A stretch of 64,000 nt of DNA. Source: Rhabditophanes sp. KR3021. Lineage: Eukaryota; Nematoda; Chromadorea; Rhabditida; Alloionematidae. The stretch lies in the NCBI GenBank assembly GCA_963281155.1, contig CAUJLY010000001.1, positions 4,278,001 through 4,342,000 of the forward strand, written 5' to 3'. The position numbers and the translations under genes are program-made. Below, in pieces: positions 34,762-48,356 of the stretch (the first letter of the stretch is position 1; each line of letters starts with the position of its first letter). The notes under the pieces are model-generated. The model ran no database searches and was not told where the DNA came from. It saw only the letters and a list, made by a program, of their open reading frames with translations.

Positions 34762-35146
34762 AATGGAAATAAATTGAAATAAATAAATAATGTAATGAAT
34801 CAAAAACAGTATCTACCTAATTTGTATATACTATTTTAGGTTCCAACAATAAATAAGCTATATTGAGTACAAAATTATACTACTATCTCGCATAATACAA
34901 CTATAATCAGTGTAGGTTTAAGATTGGGAAAGCGCATCTTAGCCAAATACAGGTAACTTGAACGATCAAGTTGGTTCTAAACAAATATTGTTCGGTCAAT
35001 AATTAAATTTATTACGATTAAAACGAAAAATGTTAGAATATGAATAAATTAATAAGGAAAAAGTAATAATGTACAAAAAATATTAATATATCTTGATTTT
35101 AATAGAAATAGTCTAATAAAAAACATATATTTTGACTAACAACAAA
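34762..35146. other. Intergenic
   Basis: An AT-rich spacer between ZDHHC6 and the RING-like gene (both minus). No feature is recognised. Confidence 0.4.
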
Positions 35147-35683
35147 TTATTTATCTTCCTGGGTATTTGCCTGTTTTGAGATTCTTTTAGTCTGAAAAGA
35201 TGTGAGCATATCTTGAAATGTAACAGTCTTTGTGGCAGACTCGTTAACTTTGACTGGCTTGGGGATGTTGACATAATAACTGAAATCTGCCAAAGACTTT
35301 AAAGGAGCGCGACAGAGTAAGCATGTCTTTGATTGATTCATGTTCTTACAATTTTTCGGAAACCAAGCATTTCCACATGTTTTCTCAGAACTCCAGTACC
35401 ATTTACTAAGACATTCTTTACATCCTAGCATTTTTTTGCAGTAGATGCATCCAACTGGATCAATTGGGCTTTCAAAACAAATTGAACATTCATCATTCCC
35501 CAACTTCGAAATATCCTTCAAAACAAGTTCAGAAGGGTCAAAGTTTCTTTTAATCAAATAATTTTCATCAATGAAATTGGATACTTAAAATACAAATTAA
35601 TGGAACGTGCAAATATTATACTTACATCTAAGTTTTCTATTCAAATTGCTCATATTCATTATGTTTTCAGAGTAGCATGTCAT
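35147..35683 (-). CDS. RING-like zinc-finger protein
   Basis: Two exons (35683-35626, 35583-35147) give 164 residues. The core has ECSICFESPID, CIYCKKMLGCKECLSKWYW and TCLLCRAPL. That is a C-x2-C, then C-x2-C-x4-C-x2-C, then C-x2-C pattern close to RING, with a Cys where the central His usually is. RING proteins are commonly E3 ubiquitin ligases, and the CRAP motif after the last pair suits that. There is no membrane segment or other domain. The Lys-rich tail is short. Confidence 0.65.
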
Positions 35684-36450
35684 TAAAATGGTTCACTATC
35701 TATAAATAAAAATATTTTGATTACTTCTATCAAATAAAGTTTATTTAAAGATAATATACGATAGTAAAATACATATTACTAAGATTAGAAGATCAAAAGT
35801 AGCATCAGTTTAATGAAAAAAATGAGAAGTGATTATGCTAAACCATACTAATGCTGGTAAGAAATGATGAGAGTATAATGAGTATGCCTGAATGCTTAAC
35901 AAGTCAAATTATGTTTTAATTACGTTGGTAAGTATCAAAATTAATTGTTCATAGATGATTGTAGGAAGTTTATTAGGTAGTGCATAATTGCTGTATATAG
36001 CTTAAGAGCAAAACTAAAGAGTTATCTTCTTTTCCCACACTATCTTAAAACGCATTTTTATGAGTCGTAAAACACAAAAGAAGCATCATGCTGACACATT
36101 TTTAGATTGTCTTTGAAGGAGTGTAAAATATATTAGACAAGCGACGAGTCTGTATACATATGTTTATATTGACTATTGCAAATCAACGAGCGTCAGATGA
36201 CATATTTGATTGCTTGATATCAAAAAATGCGTTTTACATCGTTTTTCCAAACAGTTTTAGCTTAATTCGATTTACAAAACATCATACATATTGTTAGAGA
36301 CACATCAATATACAACGTAGCTTAAAATTTAAGCATAAAACCAATTTTATATCAGATGCAACACCAAATAATAAAATTCAAATTTAATAAAGTATATGTA
36401 CATAAAACGAACGAGTGAAACCATTTCTAAATGATTTTTGTTTGGTTGAA
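35684..36450. other. Intergenic, AT-rich
   Basis: This is upstream sequence of the RING-like gene. No ORF of substance, RNA gene or repeat is recognised. Confidence 0.4.
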
Positions 36451-37180
36451 ATGTTGTGCTTTATGATTTATTGTGGGATTGTGCTGTCCATACTTTCCTT
36501 TGCTTTTCCTGGCTGTAATTGCGATAAGAAGAAAAACAAGATAGGGTTTCTGAGCTTAAAAGACAAATCAAATACTCACGAAGACAACTCATGTGAAAAT
36601 AGCATCAACCCTTCTTCTCCAGGCCTCGTTGATATCAATAATGACGTTGTCAATCAAAATGCGAGGGAACCGTCAAATCGACTAATAAAGCACTGTCTAA
36701 AAACAAATCCATCGGATCAACTTTAGGAACTAACGTGCCTAAACCCATCTCTATTCAAAAAATCAGACAACCAAAAAGAACGTGGAGACAAAGAACACTC
36801 AAAAAGTGAAGGCTAAGGCCAGTCATGAAAAAAGAAAATGTGCCTGTTTGTTCGATGGAGAAAAAGAAAGCTGGCCAATTATACGTAGAACCTACTCTCA
36901 ATGAGCCTCCAATTATATCTGATTTGGCACTTGTCACATGTATGAGTAATCCCGGCAAATCAATCCACAAAAGAAACATTGGACTAGGGGCATCCTCATT
37001 CCCAGGGAGTCAAAACTCAATCTGGTATAACTAACAGTATCTTCGGTTCGACAAACAAAAATCCCCTATCCTTGTCGTCGAAGGTGAAGAGTGTGGTATT
37101 TGGTCTTGCACGCACTTTCGCAACGATTGACTGTTGGAGGTTTGTCTATGCATTTGGTTAAATATTTTTTGGTTGCAATC
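36451..37180 (+). pseudogene. Decayed coding stretch of unknown identity
   Basis: Several coding-like pieces appear in different plus frames: MLCFMIYCGIVLSILSFAFP and GCNCDKKKNKIGF (36451-36726), NVPKPISIQKIRQPKRTWRQ (about 36728-36800), KAKASHEKRKCACLF, EPPIISDLALVTCMSNPGKS (to 37035), and TNSIFGSTNKNPLSLSSKVK (to about 37160). Frame changes and stops separate them and no good splice pairs join them. The first piece alone could be a short membrane-anchored protein of 91 codons. I do not recognise the family. Confidence 0.35.
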
Positions 37181-37208
37181 ATCTTTACCATTTTCAGTAA
37201 TATAAGCA

Positions 37209-40200
37209 ATGAATGGAAACGACGTGGATGGTGCCGTTGAAGAGGCACAGGAAAAACCAATAAGTTCAATCAAAGTATGCGGTAAAACATACGAACGGAA
37301 AAGTGCGCTAAAAGGATTGAATGAAATACTGATGAAACAGGGAAAAAAGAATGCCGATTTTGCTATAAACGTCAAACTGCATAAGGAATCTTTGTACGTT
37401 TGTACAGTATCTGGGCAGTCATCCCTTTTTTGTTATTTTTAGAGAATTCACTGCCTCCACGACTGTCCAAATTACAATAAATGGCCCATCTTATCGCGCA
37501 ACGTATACCGGTGAAGACCGTGATTTAGTATCAAACGAATGTGCTTTCTTCATACTACAGCAAGTGGCTTCTGGTGTGGAGCGAAACATCAAGTTGTCCA
37601 ACAATCTTGTCAAAAGGGAAGTCCCCAAGAAGAGGGATGAGGTCGTTAACTTGAAGCAGAAATTCTTCATCTTGGGTCAAGAAGTAACCTATGAGAATGC
37701 AAAGTCCCTGTTAAACAGCATTATGGGCAAGGAAGGCATGCCAGCTGTTCAGTATGGCATCACAAAACTCGCGGACGGGCCTCCTTTGTGAGTTAACAAA
37801 TGCAATGAATACATAAATACCGTTTTAGTGGGTATGAAGCTAGTGTTGACATCAAATTGGCATCCTCCGGGACAATTTACAAGAAGAGTATGGTTTGCCG
37901 AAATATTGGAACTGCCACAACCGAATGTGCTTTCGAAGTTTTAAGAGACATCTCTGCAAACAATGAGTACCTCTCTTTAGATAACAAAAGAAGACTCAAA
38001 ATTGGATTGACCAAAACACCCATCACCATTTTCGAAAATGAGGAATTATCCCAAGACTTGGAGGCTTTTTATAAATGGGTCGGGGTTGAGCTACCTCCAA
38101 TTGACGTTACTTCAACTGAAAATCAAGTTATTAGCCCGCCTATACAACATTATCTGAGTCAAAGCGACAAAAGCAAAAGTACTCGTGAAATGTTAGACTG
38201 GATGCCGCCTACAGAAAACTTCAGTTGCTGGAGAAACGGAACAATCCCAAGTGGATCGTTCTTTGCTATGAAGTCATTGGGCCAAATATCGTACTATCTG
38301 CAGCGAATTGAGGCCAGAAAAAAGTCCAATCTTAAAGTCGAGTCTGTCAGAGAAAGACTGCCGGTCTTCAATCAGAAGAACGAAATAATTGATGCATGTG
38401 AGAGCAACCAAGTTGTTCTTATCAAATCTAACACTGGATCGGGGAAGTCTACTCAAGTGGCCCAGTTTCTGCTAAAGCATTACCTCAATCTCAATAAAGG
38501 TGCTGAATTCAATGCAATCATTACTCAACCAAGGCGTTTGTCAGCCATTTCACTGGCCAAGCGTGTCGCCATGGAAAGGTATGAGAAAATTGGAGATTCT
38601 GTTGGTTATTGCATTCGTTTCGACAAAGTTGACCCGCGTCCATTTGGCTCACTTATTTTTGCCACTGTCGGGACCATTCTTAAGAAAATGAATACTGGGT
38701 TCCGAGGAGTCAGTCATATCATTGTCGACGAAGTCCACGAAAGATCTCTTGACACCGATTTCTTGCTGATTATTTTGAAGAGAATGCTAAGCAAATTTAG
38801 AGGACTCAAAGTTATACTGATGTCGGCCACTGTCAACACAACCTTATTCGAGAAGTACTTCAGAGGCATTCGTGTCATTGACTTGGAGACTAAAGCTTAC
38901 CGGGTCGATATTTTGTATTTAGATGCTTTCATCCAAAGTTCGCAATTCATTCCCTCTAATTGCCAAATGCCTCCTCAATACGAGGAAGAAGCGCAGAAGT
39001 GGAGTTTTGATAACTGCGATAAGTCAAATGGCCAAATTTCGCCAATTGCTACTCATATTGTGGACCAAATCGAGTCATCCGAAGAGTTCCCATACCAACT
39101 AATTTCCTTTTTGGTCCGTGATTCTGTAAGACAGATGGGATCTCAAGAACATGGCTCCATTTTAATCTTTGTGCCAGGGTGGTATGAAATTATGACTTGC
39201 ATTGAAACTTTGGCACAAATGGAAAGGGAAGCTCCTGACAATGTGTACAAATACTGGGTCTTGCCGCTTCACTCCAACTTGACGACTCAAGAACAGAGTC
39301 AAGTATTTAAACCACCCCCGGAAGGACATGTCAAAGTAATTATCTCAACCAACATTGCCGAAAGTAGTATCACCGTCGAGGATGTTTTGTACGTCATAGA
39401 TTCTTGCAAGCAAAAGATGAAAATGAAACACCACAATTCCTCTGCGTCGATCTTCCGTGTTGCTTGGGCTTCTAAGGATTGCATGGAACAAAGAAAAGGT
39501 CGTGCTGGCCGTTGCCGTCCCGGATATTGCTATCGCCTATGCTCAACCAAGATGTGGGGGCTTTTGCAGCAACAATCTGAGGCTGAGATCATTACTGCAC
39601 CTCTCCATGGATCTATCTTGCAATTGAAAGCCCTTGGATTAGGAGATTCTGCCTCGTTTTTGGGATCATCGATGGAACCCCCAGATCGCGAAAATGTGTG
39701 GGAAGCTGAGAAGTACCTCCAAAACCTGTATGCTCTCGATGCCAACAAAGAATTGACTCCGATCGGTAGGAAAATCGAAAGATTGCCCTTCTCACCAGAT
39801 ACTTCAAAATCAATCATCACGGCGGCGTTATTTGGTCTTGTCAATCCGATGGCTATTATTGCCGCAAATGGAAGTTCGCCTTCTTCTTTATTCAACAATT
39901 CAGCGGATTTGGAAGTTGTCAAGACTATTGTCAAGTCTTTTTGCGGAGACTTTATCAGTGATCACATGCTTGCAGTCGCTGCCATCAACTGCAAGGAATC
40001 AGCAGGAGATATTCAATTCAAACATTCAACGGAAGATCTCAATGCAGTCATTAATTTTGTGAGTGTCGAGTACCTGAGAAGAGTACGTGACCAGATTGTG
40101 GACATCCTTGAGAAGGAATTTCCAAACTTCAATATCCGGGAAGCTGAGAATGTTGACAATAAAGTGCATTGTATCAACTCACATGTTATTTTGTCTCTCT

Positions 40201-40754
40201 TGGTGAAGTCTTACTATCCAAACATCTGCTTCCAAACTAAGAAGAGAATGTTCTATGATATGGATGGATTCAAAATGCTCAGTCACAAAAACTCAATCAT
40301 CTCGATGCAAGAAAATTGTCACGAAGAGAGGTCTCCTTTTGCAATTTATACGGAGAAGATTATAACCTCCTTTGCGATGTTTAAGGAGTGTTCTGTAGTT
40401 TCTCCTGTCCAAATATTACTCTTTGGGTCAGACTGTGTTTCCTGGAACGGAGGATCGACTATTCGTCTGGATGATTGTTATACTCTTGGGGTAGATGTCA
40501 AATTGGCTCAAATGATCCTTTATATCCGTCTTGTAATTGATGAATTGTTGAACTCAATGTGCTTGAATGGAGGTTTGACGCCAAAAGAACAAGACATGCT
40601 CAAATATGTGCGCAATTTAATTGAACGAATTTCGACGTTATCATACAAAATTAATAATATTACCGTTAATTTGCCCGAAATGAGAGATATTACAAAAGTT
40701 AATTTTGAAAGCATTGGTGGAGTTACCAATCTTTTACTCAGAAAAAATGAGTAA
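37209..40754 (+). CDS. DHX9: RNA helicase A (DHX9/MLE-like), dsRNA-binding DEAH-box helicase
   Basis: This nuclear DExH helicase unwinds RNA and RNA:DNA hybrids. Exons are 37209-37393, 37443-37787 and 37829-40754, giving 1,151 residues. Two dsRBDs come first (ALKGLNEILMKQGKKN...; VTYENAKSLLNSIMGKE...). The helicase core has SNTGSGKSTQV (Walker A), VDEVHERS (DEAH-box variant DEVH), LMSATV and QRKGRAGRCRPG. The HA2/OB part ends with YPNICFQTKKRMFYD and SPVQILLFGSD. The Gly-rich RGG tail of vertebrate DHX9 is absent. An acceptor (TTTTCAG, 37197) lies 11 bases before the ATG. The exon 1 donor was set by frame. Confidence 0.93.
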
Positions 40755-40950
40755 TAAGTATTACAAGTATGTATGTATTTTTTAATAAGATATTTTTAAA
40801 TCTATTACCATATTTATGTTATAAACTCATATTTTATGTCGTTTTAATAAAGTTAAATTAAAAGAGAGTTTTATTTATAACAAAAATGTGTTTATTATTT
40901 TTAGGAAAAGAAACATGATTTATTAATGAAAACAAAGTGAGTATGTTTTA

Positions 40951-41154
40951 TCAAACAGAGTTAAAATCGTAAATGAGGCAATTGTAATATTTCTCAGCAT
41001 TAGTATCAGTGAATGTTTGAGCTTCAGGTTGAGAAGTAACATTGGTAACTTTGAGAAATTGAGAACACTTAGCATATCCCAAATCAAGGATGTATTTCAT
41101 TGAATGCTCAATAACATTAATTGTCTCCGGATTGACAAGTTTCTTACTTTCCAT
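40951..41154 (-). CDS. Small protein of unknown function, 67 residues
   Basis: An ATG-initiated frame reading MESKKLVNPETINVIEHSMK... with HSMKYILDLGYAKCSQFLKV. A good acceptor (TATAG) lies 13 bases before the ATG, as in trans-spliced genes of this window, which supports a real gene. It has no signal peptide or membrane segment. I do not recognise the family. Confidence 0.5.
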   Translation of the reverse strand: MESKKLVNPETINVIEHSMKYILDLGYAKCSQFLKVTNVTSQPEAQTFTDTNAEKYYNCLIYDFNSV

Positions 41155-41860
41155 ATTACTGATGCTCTATAAAGATAACTATTTAGTAAAGCCAAAGCAT
41201 AATTACTTTTAATAATAAGTATAAAATTTATTAACTAAGAAAAAATTAAAAAAGAGTATGATTTGGATAGAAGGTTCTGGAAACATGTAGTACCCTCTCT
41301 TTATTTCGAAATATTAAATTGACACGATCTTGCTGTAAATGTATCTTTTGTGTTGTATCATAATTGTTCTATTGTACAATAGCTGTTAGTTTTGGCAAAC
41401 ATACATATGTACTTATATTTAATAATTATTGTTAATACATTACTTGATTAAATTGAAATTTTATTTACAAGATAAGATGACGTTTTCATAACAAATAATT
41501 GAAGCAAATAATGTCGTGTAATCAAGATTGATAAATTTCTTAAAAGAAAAACATTCTTTTTATTTGGTAATTATTATCAGCAAACATGTTAGTCATATTT
41601 TTTTCAGCTTCATAAAGAAATACGTTACCAATTTATGTGATGATACAATAATTAAACTTTTGAACGATTTAGTTAATTTGAATAAATGGCATCATTTGAC
41701 TGAACATATTAATTGAAACATTTGAACACAAAATCTGGGATGTATGTATTGGTAAAAAGCCACTTGCAATTAATTTATAAACCTAATTGTGATGATTCTA
41801 ATGTAATTAAAATGAATGTGTCTTTTATTACTTATATTTAAGAACTTATTTACAGAAAAT
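41155..41860. other. Divergent intergenic region
   Basis: A possible orphan exon lies at 41608-41716 (after TTTTTTTCAG; FIKKYVTNLCDDTIIKLLND and a stop at 41716), but I cannot connect it to a start. The ACOT13 acceptor TTACAG lies at the end (41851-41855). Confidence 0.35.
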
Positions 41861-42400
41861 ATGTCCGGAAAGTATTTCAACAGAATCAAACAATTTATGA
41901 CACTTGCGTCTAACAAAGAAACGCATATGAAATCACTAACCCAGGTAAAAATACATATATTTGGTGAATGTGTCATAATTAATTTAACTATTAGGCTCGC
42001 TTGATTCATGCTGACGAAGGGAACGTTAAAATCGAGTTGGAAGTTTTAAAAGAGCACACTAATCCGTTTGGTACTCTTCACGGAGGATACTCTTCAACAT
42101 TAATTGATAATGTAACTACGATGGCTTTAATCTCCACTATCAAGGGATCACCAGGTATATTTAAAATAATATAACAACGAATAATTTATTTAAGGGGTAT
42201 CCGTCGACTTGCATGTAAGTTTTTTATCTAGTGCCAAGATTGGTGAAACTATTGTTGTTGAAGCAACAGTTGTCAAATCGGGGAAGAATCTTGCATTTAG
42301 TGAAGGAAAAATTTACAATAAAGCTACTAATGCTTTAGTTGCCTCTGGTCTCCACACTCAAGCCTTTCCTTACAATCCACTAGCTGTAAAGGAAAAATAG
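41861..42400 (+). CDS. ACOT13: Acyl-CoA thioesterase, ACOT13/THEM2-like hotdog protein
   Basis: Hydrolyses acyl-CoA thioesters. Exons are 41861-41944, 41995-42154 and 42195-42400, giving 149 residues, about the family length. The hotdog signature is clear: NPFGTLHGGYSSTLIDNVTT, with HGG and the Asp that acts in catalysis in the human enzyme. VSVDLHVSFLSSAKIGETIV and the strand LVASGLHTQAF follow. No targeting peptide is obvious. Introns are 40-50 bp. The ATG follows an acceptor by 5 bases. Confidence 0.9.
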
Positions 42401-42833
42401 TAGATTAACCATGTGTTTTATTTCAATTAAAAATTGAAGATGCAATATTTCAATAAAATCATGATAAGTCTTTGTTTATGTTTTTATTCTGCGATCAAAT
42501 AATTGTATTAATCATTTCAATATTTACCTATTCCAAAATCATAATACAAACAAGCATATTTATGAGCATTGATAAAATTTTAATATGTCAGCACTTGTGG
42601 TAAAGCTGTAACAATAATATTCAAATAAATATAAATTTAGTAGTATCTACTTTTTTATGGTGATGTAATTAAGTAAATAAAATACGGAGTTTAAACGATT
42701 TGACCACCTAGACATTTTTTAATTCGTAACAGATTTTTTTTAATCAACAATGACATTTCCACAACAACATGAGATTTTAAAAGTTGTATTTAAGAATATC
42801 TTTCTTGTCATAATTTTTTAATTGATATTCGAG
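42401..42833. other. Intergenic
   Basis: An AT-rich spacer between ACOT13 and DDI1 (same strand), ending in TTCGAG immediately before the DDI1 ATG, a possible trans-splice acceptor. At 430 bp the spacing is long for a classic operon. Confidence 0.4.
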
Positions 42834-43936
42834 ATGATTATTACAGTTACTACATTAACAAGCTATCATATTTTAGATGTTTCAAGAAACATTTTATTAA
42901 AGGAATTTTTTGATTACATTAAAGCCAATATTAATGAATTTAAATATTGTTTTATTGGTAAAATTGAACTTGAATTTAATGGCAAAAAACATAGTCGATG
43001 CCCTGATAATTGTAATTATACTCTAAATGTAAATTTATTATTATTTGATTGAAATAAATTATTATTTTTAGGATTTAGGGATTACAAATAATTGCATTAT
43101 CAAAGCTAATTCATTATGTTGCTCAGGAATTAAGGAGAAATTAGTTTGTTTTGAAAAGGAAACAATCCAAGAGCCAAAGACTATTTTGACACCAATGGAA
43201 AACATTTTAAAATCTAGGAATAAAGCAATTTACAGTTGCCTAAAAAGCTCCGAAAACAAGACATTTAAAAAATCTGTTACTTTTGATTTGAGTAAAAATG
43301 GTAAGCCCGAATATTTATTTCGAACATTAATGATTTTCCGTAGAAAAGAATTATATAACTAAAGAATATTTTGAATTCAACAAATACATTGATAACTCTA
43401 AAAGGCTATTTGATTTTGAAGATGAACATGTTTTAGATGAAAAAACAAAGCGAGACAAAATTGAAGCAAGCAAATTAATGAGCGTTGAATATTTTTCTAA
43501 AAAACAAATTCATATGCACATGTTATATTGTAATATCAAAATAAACAATGTTGACATGATTGCTTTTGTTGATTCCGGAGCACAGCAATCCGTTATATCA
43601 TTAGATGTAACAAGAAAATGCAAATTACTTTCAATATTAGATGATAAATGCACTGCAAAAGCTAAAGGAGTTGTGGGTGTACAAAAAACAAGTGGCGCCA
43701 TTCATTTTGCCAACTTGGAAATAAACAAAAAAGACTACAAAAGTTCATTTGTTGTTTTGGATTCAGATAATGTTGATGTCATCATTGGGTTGGATTTTTT
43801 AAGACGGAACGATTGTTTAATTGATCTTAGTAACAATAAATTATGCTTTGGTGATGGAAATATAATTCAATTTTTCAACGCAGAAAATGCTTCTAAAGTG
43901 AAAAAGTTTTTCCAGACGAATGTAAAGTGTTCTTAA
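42834..43936 (+). CDS. DDI1: DDI1-like ubiquitin-shuttle aspartic protease
   Basis: DDI1 proteins deliver ubiquitylated substrates and cleave some, notably the SKN-1A/NRF1 regulator of proteasome genes. Exons are 42834-43028, 43072-43300 and 43344-43936, giving 338 residues. The N-terminus (MIITVTTLTSYHILDVSRNI) fits the ubiquitin-like domain. The retropepsin-like domain has HMLYCNIKINN, the active-site AFVDSGAQQSVIS, AKGVVGVQKTSGAIHFANLE and DVIIGLDFLRRNDCLIDLSN. No C-terminal UBA is seen, as in several animal forms. The linker is diverged. Confidence 0.88.
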
Positions 43937-46900
43937 AATATATCAACAATTCAAGGAACATCTTGTATGTAATCATGTATTTAAATGATGTACTAATTTA
44001 TATTCATGGCATATAATTTGCCTTGATGTGTTAATTTATTTTTACTGTGTATATTTTTTCTTGGTGAACTAATTATTCTCGCTTTAAATTATTGTTTTTT
44101 ATTAAATAATTGTATCAAACTTTTATTTTTGTGTTTAGCCATAAAAATGTTTTTTAAAAACAAGTTTTATCAACTATCATACAAATATCATTTAGTAAAA
44201 TTAATAACTTGCGATCTATTAGGCAACTGAAAACCTATTGGCAAACTCGTGGCAAGTAGAACAAGAAGTTGATAATATAATGACACAAAACACTTTAACT
44301 TTAATTAGCTTTTATTCAACTATAAAATAACAAATCTGCGGCCATCTTAATGCCTTGATACAATAAAAATAGATAATAGAAACTTACAGATTACAATATT
44401 TGTCTAAGTTTTTGCTTAACTTAAACGAGATTTTGAAAGTAAATATTATTAGAAGTGTGAAAGGTGTAGAACATAAAACGTGGCGTTAATAATAATGACA
44501 TATAAAATCTAAAAAGGCTGCTCAGATTCACAGAATGGCGTTGTAGGATGTTCCCTAGAAAAAGTTAATAAGACATATCTTAAGAAAGATGACATATCTT
44601 TACTATTTTATTCATTTGACAGAGAATTTTCCAAGGATAAAATGGATTAATTTCATGGCATTTAATTAAACTTACAGTAAATGTAGCTTTTATTATTTAT
44701 AAACAAAACGATTTTTCATAATAATGAAGTTATTTATTGTTAAAAATATTTTTGCACAATTTAAAATTGCTTAGTGTTTAATTTTTGTTCATTAGCAGAT
44801 TTTCAAGTATTTCGCCTTTTTTGCAAAATTTAGCGTATGTGAAAAAAGTAGCACATTTGGCTTGAACAAAAATGAAAAATTATAATCCCATGGAAGATTT
44901 TAATTATTATTTATTTTCGAATCTATTACGTTTAATTATTAGTTAAAATAAGGAACTTTTTATATTATATTTAATTGTATATATAATCATAATAGGTGGT
45001 GTAAACAAAGGTTCTTAATGTTATTTCTCAAATTTGACTTTAAATTATGTGGTATGATATTTGGCAATACATTATAAATTATATATGGCTATAACATGAT
45101 ATATTAATCAAAGTGGTTGATGTTGAAATAATATTTGTGATACTTGGTCAATTAAAATCATTTGGAGTGAAACTGGATTAAAATTTTTTAGACAAATGCC
45201 AAATACAATTAAATTGTTTTTTGATTGCGGAACTAAAGTAATATAACTTTTAATAAGCATAATAATTTCTACTATTCCTGACGTTATATATGATATCTGT
45301 TAAATTTAAGTCTTATCAAACTGTCAAACTCTACAGCGTTTGGAATCTAAAGGACTAACTAAAAACATTTTTTGGCATTCTATTTTTTAATTACAATTTG
45401 AAGATATTACTTTGTGACACTATTTGCAATTGTTGTTGTAATGATATTATTAAAATGAATTCACTCTGTATTATACTTATGTAAAAGCAATTTTAAATGT
45501 CTCAAATTATTTTAGTTACTCTTAGGCTTTCAAGTGATAATGCATATGCCTATATTTATTTTGAGTAAATTGTAAGATCAAATGCTTAAATGATGTTTTT
45601 GAATCGGTTCTGCCATCTCTTTAAATAGTAATGAAAATAATTATATGGTGTTAAAGAGTCCTTTTCTATTTCCCAATTTATATACAATTTTACAATTGAC
45701 TTGAGGAAAATTTAGTCATAGATGTAATAGAATGTATCGTGTGTTTATTGCCATCAATTAGAATAATAAATTATACCACAATATTTTAAAAGTGCTGTTT
45801 TCGATAAAAAACAGGGAGCTAAATTAAAATTATTGTAACAAGTCTATTGTTGAGATGCACAAGCAATTTATTTTAAGTTGTGTATTATTATGTATAGATT
45901 TTAGTTTTGAGTTCTGAACCTATAAATTTACAATTGTTGAAATTATTTAGCTAGGATACAAAAACAATATTTATTTCGTAATAAACCATTTTTATATAAT
46001 TTGTTTAGTCTAATAAATAGTAGATTTGTGTAATATAAACTGATCCTGAAAGCATCAAACTGAAAATAAATTGAAATATATTTAGAAAGTTCTAATCTTG
46101 ACTATTTTATGCTTAATTAAACAATTTTGCTGAAGAATTTAATTTAATAAAATGAAGAAACTATTTGAAAAAAGGTTTATAAATTTTGTGTTATTGCACA
46201 TTCTGATTGAAATACACTTTTTATTTTCAGAAGTGAATATAAGACGATATAAATGTCTAATTTATAAATATGTTTTTGTACTTTATACGCAAACACATCA
46301 TTTTCCCAACTCTATTGTAGAAGGTTGATGCTTACCTTTATTCGAGATGTTTTTATAAAACTATAGTATATTCTCTGTAATAACTTTTTCATAGAATTTA
46401 AATTAAATAACACTAAACATTTTAAATGATTTATTACTCCTGTAAATGAAAATAATTAACATACTATTTTAAAATTCATTCACACCTAAAAAATATAACC
46501 TTTTTAAAATGAAAATTGAATGAGTTAATCTAGCTTTAAATGAATACATCCACTCATTTAGAAAATAATCAGAATTTTTTTTTATGCTAAGTAATTATAA
46601 AATATTGCCGGCACATGTTTAATCGCCTATTCAGGTTTATATCCCATTTTTTAAGACAAACACTTTTTACAAAGTTTATTCGTTTTATCCATTTATTTTC
46701 GATAGGCAAATTGCTTCGTAATTATAGGCATTAAAATAATTGTAGCTTTATCATTAATTACATTCTTCTAAATTTGTTTATCATTCTTGATATGTCTAAA
46801 AAAAGATTTTATATTTAATCGTAATAGACTGCTTGTTTATGTCATTTAAATCTTCTAAAACGCGTCAGACTCAGTAAGTCTTGACAACTTTAAATTATTA

Positions 46901-48356
46901 ATCATCTTAATTTAATTAAACAGAATATAAAGCAGTTATGATCATTTTTCAAGTTTTATAAATTGTCAACAAGGTTTTGTAATACTTGCATTGCTACACC
47001 TAACTTATTATTTTATAGTTCTTAGTCTTACGAATAACTCAAATTTTATTCCAATTATTTTAAAATTCCAACAGCTTCACACGTTTTTGATAATTTCTTT
47101 TAATTATTACAGACAATTGTTATTCGATAAACTAAAGACTAAAATTTATGCAAATGTATTTTTTTGTTATGGTAATTATTTTTAGTAGTCCCACATCCAA
47201 TTTGTTTCTTTCCTTAGTCAAGTAGACTCTAAATTCATGGAGAATTGGCTTTTGGTTGTGACGATTAGAAATTAAGCAACATGATACTTGAACTCTTAAT
47301 GACAATTCACATGCAAAACCAAGTAATACTTATCTATATGTTTGCAATGACGAATTTGAAGGTATATATAACATTTTTAGAAGTATTTTAGTCACATTTG
47401 GTGATAGTTGAATGTTTTTTAAAAGGATAATCAGTTTGTTTGTTTAAGTCTTCATATAGGGATAATTGTTCAAAAGTCTGAAAAATATGCTTAACTTTCT
47501 ATTATTATGATGCAAAAGTTTTGGTTTAAATATACAATACTTAAATTTGTGTTTTGCAAATATTTTTTGCATTTGTGTTGCTTCCCATGGACCAGTGGGT
47601 TTAAATGTGTGAACATATTATAATTGTCAATATTAAAGTATAGAATTTCATATATTGTTTGAGTAATTGGCAAAAAATGCATCTTCGTGACTTTGTTATT
47701 GGACTTGCATTTTTTGTTGACAACTTTCTTGATATCCTTACACTTTGACATTTTACCGACACCAAAATTTATTCACTTTCCGGCTTATGAAATTGGATAC
47801 AATTGGTGCGATGACAAAAAAATATAGCTTATTCAAATCCGGAAAATTTTTTAAAAAATGTACTGCTTATGCATACCTAAATTACTTGAGCATTTTGCAT
47901 AACAAAAAATAAAGAGAAAGTACAGAAGTATAGAAAAATATTTTGTGTATGTGATTTTAATGAGAAATGAAATTTGAGAACCACTAATATTGTAATAGAT
48001 ATCTGTTGATGAATTTCCATTTGGAACATTTTAAGAAGGAATTAAATTGAGATAATTACATAAGAGGCTTTGAAGGGGTTGAAGTAAAGTAGCCTTTCAC
48101 TCATTTTACAATGTATTTCATTAATAATTAAAATGTAGAAGGTAATGATGAAAATAAAAGCTCCCCCTTTCACAAAAAGTTTTAATTGGCATTACTTTCA
48201 AACTTTGCCAAATCTATTCATTCTTTTGTCAAATATATTGTTCGCACAATTAATTATTCGGCTTTAATTGTATTTTTCAACCATAAAATGTATACTATTT
48301 TAGTGTTTTACCAAAAAGCTACTTCAAAATAGTCATTGTTACTGAACATATCAACC
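43937..48356. other. Large AT-rich intergenic region
   Basis: I see no supported gene in these 4.4 kb. The longest ATG frame is 86 codons on the minus strand (47751-47491, starting MSKCKDIKKVVNKK), without splice or homology support. No tRNA-like cloverleaf, rRNA or tandem array is recognised. It may hold distal regulatory sequence for the RGK gene. Confidence 0.4.

Noticed and set aside
47491..47751. 86-codon minus ORF in the 43.9-48.4 kb spacer
   Set aside because: Low-complexity Lys/Asn/Ile content, no splice signals, no homology; probably chance in AT-rich DNA.
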